From NCBI GenBank assembly GCA_964603785.1, contig CAZRWD010000010.1:24237-88236 (forward strand): a stretch of 64,000 bases of DNA, given 5' to 3'. Shown here piece by piece: positions 58,664-64,000 of the stretch (position 1 is its first letter; each line of letters opens with the position of its first letter). The DNA comes from CAZRWD01 sp964603785. Lineage in GTDB: Bacteria > Fermentibacterota > Fermentibacteria > Fermentibacterales > Fermentibacteraceae. The notes beneath the pieces are model-generated. The model had not been told where the DNA came from, did not search any database, and was given only the letters and a program-made list of their open reading frames with translations. Both the position numbers and the translations under genes were made by a program.

Positions 58664-60082
58664 CACCCGCCCGTCGATCGCGCCCTGGATCAGGTAGGTG
58701 CCCGTCGGCACATCTACGTTTGACGCATCTCTGCCATCCCACAGGAACGACGAACCCTGACGGTCGGAGAGGCTCCGGATCAGGCGCCCTGTGATGTTGT
58801 AGACCATTAACTGGCCCGGAAGGTCTGGACCCTCGCAATTAATGGTCACCGATGAGGTGAAGGGATTGCTGGATGGGGTCATGGAGAGGGGGGCGGCTCC
58901 TCCGCTCCCCCCCTCCTGATCCTCGACTCCGAGGTAGTTGTGATCCAGCCAGCCCAGGCGGATCCAGTCTCCAGGCAGGGACATGTCGATCTCGCTGTAC
59001 GCCACGAAAAGGTCGCCGTCCTCGTTCGACGCGGCGACCATGTAGGTGATGTCCTCCGGATCCTCGTCCGTGTAGTCGTAGGCCGTGTAGGGCTCCACGA
59101 TGAAGTCCCCGTCGAGATCGATGATGGCGTGGCGGATCAACCTATAATCTCCAGAGCTGTCGTCCTGCTCCAGCCAGACAAGATGCAGACTGCCTTCCCA
59201 GGGGCCCTGGGTTACAACCGGATTATGTACTCTGGGAGGCGGGCTGGGGTTGTAGATGATCCTCTCGTCGACAAGCAGATCCCCGGTGTTCCTGTCGATC
59301 CTGGTGAACAGGAGGGGCATGGTTGTTCCCCCTCGCTTGAAGAAGACACACGCGTTCCCAAGGTAGTCCGGGCAAAGGCTCCACGTGTTGTCCACCGAAT
59401 AGGGCGAGGGATCGATCAACTCGATCGGTCCGAGCGTCTGGTTGCCGTCAAGGTCGTACTGGGCGTACCTCGGCATCCAGTCCGCCGTGGACTTGTACAG
59501 GACGTGCACCCGGTCACCGTCGACGTCGAGGAGGCTGTAGCCCCTGCTCTGGGGAATCGTGTCCCTGAAGACCTCCACGGGCGGCTGGTCCGGTATCATG
59601 ACCGAGTACCAGATGCCCCCTGGGGTGTCGTAGGTCATGTGAACACGTCCCAGGCTGTCACCGTCTGCGGCTATGTACCACCACCACGACCAGGGGGTGC
59701 TGGTGAACAGCGTCGCCGGGATCTCCGGCTCGCCCGTGTGGTCGTTCACCGCGAACCAGATCGGGGAGTTCTCGCGCCAGACCCCGAAGAAATCGGTACC
59801 TACCAGCGCTGATGACAGGTATGCAGACCAGACGTTGCGGGATACCATGGTATCGGGAGAGATGATGGTGCCGTCGGGCAGGACCACGTTGTATCCCAGG
59901 CGAGTCTGGCTCTGGTAGTACAGCCAGATCTGGTGCACGTGATCACCGTCTGTGACCTCGATGTCCTTGAACTGAGGGCCGTAGATGGTGCTGGGCTCCT
60001 CGATCGAGATGACCGCGTCGCTCCATCCCGGTGCGTGGGTAACCGACAGGATGCTCGTCAGCAGAAGTCCCGGGAGTGTCAT
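58637..60082 (-). CDS. Secreted beta-propeller-like protein with type IX-like C-terminal sorting domain
   Basis: The 481-residue protein has a signal peptide (MTLPGLLLTSILSVTHA). Its interior is rich in Trp, Tyr and Asp, with repeated strands such as HQIWLYYQSQTRLGYN and VHMTYDTPGGIWY, consistent with a propeller. The C-terminal sorting domain (FlgD/Por-tail type) starts SMTPSSNPFTSSVTINCEG and ends GTYLIQGAIDGRVSSIRIVKL. Its ATG overlaps the C25 peptidase stop as ATGA, so the two are made in linked amounts. The ligand is unknown. Confidence 0.82.
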   Translation of the reverse strand: MTLPGLLLTSILSVTHAPGWSDAVISIEEPSTIYGPQFKDIEVTDGDHVHQIWLYYQSQTRLGYNVVLPDGTIISPDTMVSRNVWSAYLSSALVGTDFFGVWRENSPIWFAVNDHTGEPEIPATLFTSTPWSWWWYIAADGDSLGRVHMTYDTPGGIWYSVMIPDQPPVEVFRDTIPQSRGYSLLDVDGDRVHVLYKSTADWMPRYAQYDLDGNQTLGPIELIDPSPYSVDNTWSLCPDYLGNACVFFKRGGTTMPLLFTRIDRNTGDLLVDERIIYNPSPPPRVHNPVVTQGPWEGSLHLVWLEQDDSSGDYRLIRHAIIDLDGDFIVEPYTAYDYTDEDPEDITYMVAASNEDGDLFVAYSEIDMSLPGDWIRLGWLDHNYLGVEDQEGGSGGAAPLSMTPSSNPFTSSVTINCEGPDLPGQLMVYNITGRLIRSLSDRQGSSFLWDGRDASNVDVPTGTYLIQGAIDGRVSSIRIVKL

Positions 60083-63000
60083 TCCAGCACACCTGTCCTC
60101 GCGGCATCGTGCTGCACCTGGGGCCAGGAGGCGTAGCCCTCGTCGCACTCGCCCAGCTCCCAGACATGAAGATAGTTGTCCATCGTACCGAAAACGACCT
60201 CGACCTTTCCGTCGTTGTCGATATCAGCGATGCAGTACCCGCCGCAGACCTCCGATGGAAGGGTGTAGGGGAAGCCGAGGTCTTCGAGAGGATTGCCATT
60301 GCGATCATACGCCATGACTACCCCTGATCTTGTTCCGACGAGCAGATCGCTATAACCGTTGTCGTCCAAATCACCCAGCGCACCGAACGGAGGGCGATAT
60401 GCGTCAGCGTACTCCTCATAGTCCCCAGACCATGCACCGTATCCATTGGGCTGCCACACGAAGCACTGGCTCTCGGCAGGGGCGATGATACGGTCCAGGC
60501 CGGGGACTTCGGGCCTCCAGTCGGCCATCATGCAGCAGAGGATATAACTGCTAGGGATGCTCGTGGGCTGGCAAGGCACCGGTGAGGATTGGAGGCTCTG
60601 CGGATCGAGGATGAGCGCAGGATTGTGGTTCACGTCAGATGTCCTGCACGAAAGTGCAATCCGCTGCCCGGTCGATCCTGCCAGGATTCCAATCGCACTG
60701 ATGGCATTGAAGTTCTCGTCCTCCCAGGATCTCGTCGAGTAGTACCCCCCCTGTCCATTCTGATACCTGTACAGACCCACAACGGATACAGGATCTACCA
60801 AAGGACTCGTAGCATCTGAGGCTGTCACTACCAGCTCGACCGGGGCTGCTCCATCGAGATCCGATGCAGATACCCAGCATTGCGAAGTAGTCGATAGTCC
60901 GCCCGGCAGCCCCTCCCTGTCGAGCTGCACCAGATCATTGTCCTGGACTGCGAGGATGTAGATGCTCCCTCCGCAGACGAAGGCGATCTCTTCCCTGGTG
61001 GCATCGGGAGGGGTCTCCGGGACGATGTCGGCAAGAACGACAGTATGGGGTTTCGATCGTTCTGGTCCCTGAATAGGATGCGGGAATGTGCAGAGCAGCT
61101 CGCCGTCATCTCCGTCATACACACAGAGGACATCGATGCAGTCGATGACGATCTCTGGGGCGGCATCTCCGAGGACCGAGCCCGTGGCGAAGACCTCGCA
61201 AGCCGAGTTCGAGTTCACCGAAGAAGGGGTCAGAACCTGCCATCGAAGCTCGCCATCCGGCTCGAGAACCTGAAGGCAGGAGGTCCCGGACACGGCTGCT
61301 ATCTCCAGGCTGCCGTCACCGTCGACATCGGCCAGACAGGGAGGGGACTGCACACTCCCAGGGAGAATCACAGGCCAGTTTACATCATTGGGATAGTAAT
61401 CAACCACTTGTGCACAGGATGTTGCATCATTGTTCGCTGTCCAGGAATCGGGACATCTTCCCTGGACATCGGCTGTTCCATGAAGGGTGAGAGTGACCGG
61501 TGGTGTGATGTACGAAGGAACCTGCCATTCGAATCGAACGATCTTCATTCCTTCCGGTTCGATGCTGCTGCAGTCACTCGTCAGCGTAGTACTGTACTCG
61601 CCGCAGGTCACCGTCATCGATGCCGTGAATGATCCCGAAGCGACAGCTCCATGGTTGCGGATTACACAGTGCAGCAGTGCCTCGCCGGTTGTCTGCCCTG
61701 CGGGCATTGAGACGTACCTGTTGATCGAAAGCTCGTCCGGAAGAACGACAAGGTCACACCTGTCGCGGAACTTCACACGGTCGCCCAGGTCGACCGCAGG
61801 ATCACCCAGCAGATTGAACTGGCCTAGTCCGACATCCCAACTGCCAGGACCTCCAAACGCAGTGATGAGATCGAACCTGCAGCCCTGTATCGCATCACCT
61901 GTCCTCGTGTCTCCCCACTTGGACACCCTCTCCAGAATACAACGTCCATATAGAGGATACCACCAGATGCTCGAACTCAAGGCACCGGCAAAAACCCCTA
62001 TGGCCCCACCTTCAGTGTTGAGCATGAACGCTTCGGAGAGGCTTGTAGTCCCGAAATCGTAGCCAGGTGCCGGGTGCGTGGCGAAATGAAAGCAGCCATA
62101 CTCCTCGAAGCCGGGAACTACCGATACATATTCATGTTCGGCCTGAGTCTCGTTGAATGTCCCTGCCGAGCAGCACAACATCAGAACAAAGGGCCAGCCG
62201 TGCTGGACGTTGAATGGCAGAGCGGCAACGTCGAGGCAATCGAAGCTCGAATCTGGAATCCCGAAGTTAGGAGGACCCCCTTCGTTCCAGTTGAGCCCGG
62301 CACTGAACATGTGGAAGTCACCGTGGTCGATGTAGAAGACGATCTGTGATCCTCTGGAGAACACATCCCTGACGTGCTGACACCATTCGTTGCTCGTGAG
62401 GAGTGATCCATCGGGCTCGTCCGGAGCCTCGCCATCACCGCAGTAGAAGTTGTCGAGAGAGTATCCCAACCAGTCAGTCAGTTTCTGTGTCCACTGGAGA
62501 TCGGGAGTCCATGGATCAAAGGTGGTGATGACATTCGTTTCGTTCTTTCCTGTCAGCCTGCTCAGGAATCTCCTCCAGTCCAGGCTGGGAGGCGGGGGCC
62601 AGGAGGTTGTCAGAGCTTCGAACGAGACGATGAGATCGATCATCTCATCAAGGTTGGTTGAAGTCCTCGCCGGGAGACGGCCGACGATCATGTCGGGGAA
62701 GACGCTGAACAGCGATCTCGATTCGCCGAAGCCGACGAACCAGTCATCGTTCCCCATCCTGTTTCCGAATTCATCCGGATCGGTGGTTCTCGTCGGCAGG
62801 AACCAGGCTTCGGAAGCATACGCCGGATCCTCGTGGTCACCTATCAGCAGCAGGTATGTGGGCTTGTCGCCCGGTCCGCTGCCCCACTCCCACATGTCCT
62901 CCGTGAAGTCACGGATCATGTCTGCGGTGAGGATCGACTGTGTCCCGCCGTAGCAGGTCAGCAAGTCGTCGGTGCGCACTATCGCCACGTCGAAGCCGTT

Positions 63001-63849
63001 CAGGTCGTCCCGGTGGTCGGCGAGGTCGGTGACCACCTGCCCGTCGAGCCCCGCAGCGACGAGGATCACGTAGTCGGGAGCATACCCCGGACCCTCCTCC
63101 AGCTCGTCCCAGTCCAGCCGAACCACCGAGCCGTCCCCGTCGTTGATGGGCTGCGGCTCGGGCGTGTATCCCAGCAGGTTCTCCCCAATCAGATTGTCGA
63201 AGTGCCCCAGCCCGACCTGCGACCAAACTGCGTTGCCCTCGTCCCACGAGAGCATCACCTCGATGTCGCTCCAGACGCGCAGGCTGTCTTCAGAGGCGAG
63301 GTATTGCACGGGATACACGTCGACGATGCCCACTCTCAGGTCTCTAAGACGGAATTCCCCGACCAGCCTTGCCAGCGTGTCGGGATACCATTCCTCCGAG
63401 GCGTAGGCTGAGGAATCCTTCCTGAAGTACTCCCCGATGTACGGCGTGCAGGTGCTTTCAGAAACGAGGCTGTCCAGCGGGACCGGGTACACAGGCAGGC
63501 ACTCGATGCCCTCGCAGCAGTTGGCAGAGCATTCCAGTGTGATGTCCGAGTCGTCGGGCAGCCAGACCATCCGCCTCACGACGGGCAGCTCGGGCCAGCC
63601 GACGCTGTCCGAGGGTACCGTGCCGGGGGAGGAGGGGAACCTCAGGTACGCCTGCGAAGCCACCGTGACGGTCTCCGCGAGGAGGCCGCGCAGCTCGACG
63701 TCATAGGTCAGGAAGCTGTCCCATGTGCCGTTGTGGATGACCAGCGGCTCGCTGCCCTCGGGGCAGCCCGCGTTGAACTCGAGCCACTGGGAGGAAGCAG
63801 GAAGAGAGAAGAGGAGAACCACCGAAAGGAGAAGAGGCAGCGTATGCAC
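60079..63849 (-). CDS. Secreted gingipain-type (C25) cysteine peptidase with FG-GAP-like domain
   Basis: The 1256-residue protein has a signal peptide (MHTLPLLLSVVLLFSLPASS) and a C25 propeptide-like region to about 240. The peptidase domain (about 255-730) contains LLLIGDHEDP, MIVGRLPARTSTNLDEM, catalytic His509 in VFYIDHGD and catalytic Cys560 in LCCSAGTF. After the peptidase comes an Ig-like domain and an FG-GAP/VCBS-like region (LADVDGDGSLEIAAV, IADIDNDGKVEVVF). It ends at VQHDAARTGVLE with no sorting tail. The GTG at 63849 is preceded by nine G. It is probably secreted or surface-held through the coupled sorting-tail protein. Confidence 0.88.
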   Translation of the reverse strand: MHTLPLLLSVVLLFSLPASSQWLEFNAGCPEGSEPLVIHNGTWDSFLTYDVELRGLLAETVTVASQAYLRFPSSPGTVPSDSVGWPELPVVRRMVWLPDDSDITLECSANCCEGIECLPVYPVPLDSLVSESTCTPYIGEYFRKDSSAYASEEWYPDTLARLVGEFRLRDLRVGIVDVYPVQYLASEDSLRVWSDIEVMLSWDEGNAVWSQVGLGHFDNLIGENLLGYTPEPQPINDGDGSVVRLDWDELEEGPGYAPDYVILVAAGLDGQVVTDLADHRDDLNGFDVAIVRTDDLLTCYGGTQSILTADMIRDFTEDMWEWGSGPGDKPTYLLLIGDHEDPAYASEAWFLPTRTTDPDEFGNRMGNDDWFVGFGESRSLFSVFPDMIVGRLPARTSTNLDEMIDLIVSFEALTTSWPPPPSLDWRRFLSRLTGKNETNVITTFDPWTPDLQWTQKLTDWLGYSLDNFYCGDGEAPDEPDGSLLTSNEWCQHVRDVFSRGSQIVFYIDHGDFHMFSAGLNWNEGGPPNFGIPDSSFDCLDVAALPFNVQHGWPFVLMLCCSAGTFNETQAEHEYVSVVPGFEEYGCFHFATHPAPGYDFGTTSLSEAFMLNTEGGAIGVFAGALSSSIWWYPLYGRCILERVSKWGDTRTGDAIQGCRFDLITAFGGPGSWDVGLGQFNLLGDPAVDLGDRVKFRDRCDLVVLPDELSINRYVSMPAGQTTGEALLHCVIRNHGAVASGSFTASMTVTCGEYSTTLTSDCSSIEPEGMKIVRFEWQVPSYITPPVTLTLHGTADVQGRCPDSWTANNDATSCAQVVDYYPNDVNWPVILPGSVQSPPCLADVDGDGSLEIAAVSGTSCLQVLEPDGELRWQVLTPSSVNSNSACEVFATGSVLGDAAPEIVIDCIDVLCVYDGDDGELLCTFPHPIQGPERSKPHTVVLADIVPETPPDATREEIAFVCGGSIYILAVQDNDLVQLDREGLPGGLSTTSQCWVSASDLDGAAPVELVVTASDATSPLVDPVSVVGLYRYQNGQGGYYSTRSWEDENFNAISAIGILAGSTGQRIALSCRTSDVNHNPALILDPQSLQSSPVPCQPTSIPSSYILCCMMADWRPEVPGLDRIIAPAESQCFVWQPNGYGAWSGDYEEYADAYRPPFGALGDLDDNGYSDLLVGTRSGVVMAYDRNGNPLEDLGFPYTLPSEVCGGYCIADIDNDGKVEVVFGTMDNYLHVWELGECDEGYASWPQVQHDAARTGVLE

Positions 63850-64000
63850 AATACCCCCCCCCTATGTTGTAGACCTCTGCACGACAAATAGATGTGTTGA
63901 TGGTGAAACGGCGTCAAGAGTGTGCCGGATCATGGATATGATGCGGCGTGAAGGCTGTTCACCCAAGCCAGATGATTATCTGGAATTATCTGGCTCCCCG
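63850..64000. other. Upstream region of the C25 peptidase gene
   Basis: The 151 bp contain a C9/G9 run at 63854-63862 used as ribosome-binding site, and TTGACG on the minus strand about 60 nt upstream of the gene without a good -10. A nested inverted repeat lies near the window end (63966-63995). No gene was recognised. Confidence 0.4.
63966..63995. repeat. Nested inverted and direct repeat
   Basis: AGCCAGAT (63966-63973) and ATCTGGCT (63988-63995) form a perfect 8-bp inverted repeat. A second ATCTGG inside (63978-63983) pairs with the same left arm over a 4-nt loop, so two alternative hairpins compete. The direct copy ATTATCTGG occurs twice, 11 bp apart. Such structures are typical of operators or attenuators. 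Confidence 0.55.

Overview
This window is a G+C-rich bacterial chromosome segment, probably from an uncultivated lineage of the FCB (Fibrobacteres-Chlorobi-Bacteroidetes) superphylum such as Candidatus Fermentibacteria or Eisenbacteria. The lineage is inferred from three things: secreted proteins with type IX-like C-terminal sorting domains, a gingipain-type C25 peptidase, and a PorV-like outer-membrane barrel, all in a high-GC Gram-negative context. No rRNA, tRNA, CRISPR array, insertion sequence or prophage was found.

Region 1 (1-6705, minus) is a translation operon read from a well-formed promoter at 6677-6705: rimP, nusA, infB, rbfA, truB, ribF, rpsO, pnp (pnp cut by the window edge). Most genes overlap or nearly touch.

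Region 2 (6724-29632, minus) is a nearly gapless chain of 20 genes read from a TATAAT promoter upstream of der. It runs der, plsY, then an envelope polysaccharide set: Wzm/Wzt ABC exporter, two membrane (GT-C) glycosyltransferases, two B12-type radical SAM proteins, a YdjC/ChbG-like deacetylase, a GT9 and a GT2 glycosyltransferase, and a polyprenyl glycosylphosphotransferase. A PAS pseudo-kinase and a pseudo-receiver protein follow, then two secreted or outer-membrane proteins, a CBM48-type lipoprotein, an orphan MalK/UgpC-type ATPase, a WecA-like transferase and an O-antigen-ligase-like protein with a TPR tail. Neighbours overlap as ATGA, GTGA, TTGA and apparently CTGA, so translational coupling is likely throughout.

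Region 3 (29668-46298) holds short units on both strands: a small secreted protein, a nitroreductase and a Mut7-C/zinc-ribbon protein sharing one symmetric -10 element, a DOMON lipoprotein, an MFS transporter, a MscS channel with a cNMP-binding domain, a CPA2 antiporter with a PtsN-like EIIA, and a Na-type ABC exporter whose second permease is fused to a CPBP protease. It ends with a CASTOR/POLLUX-like channel, its membrane neighbour and a hybrid histidine kinase.

Region 4 (46403-58052) contains a strongly promoted small secreted coiled-coil protein, a Cys-rich protein, a six-PAS hybrid kinase, a third B12-type radical SAM protein, a VCBS-repeat surface protein with a sorting tail, an MBL-fold hydrolase, a MoaA-like radical SAM enzyme and a triple zinc-ribbon membrane protein.

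Region 5 (58346-64000) has a small ParB-like HTH protein and a C25 peptidase translationally coupled to a sorting-tail protein. Its codon use looks less GC-biased than the rest. All six convergent gene junctions in the window are overlapping or have at most 16 bp between stops, leaving no room for intrinsic terminators.
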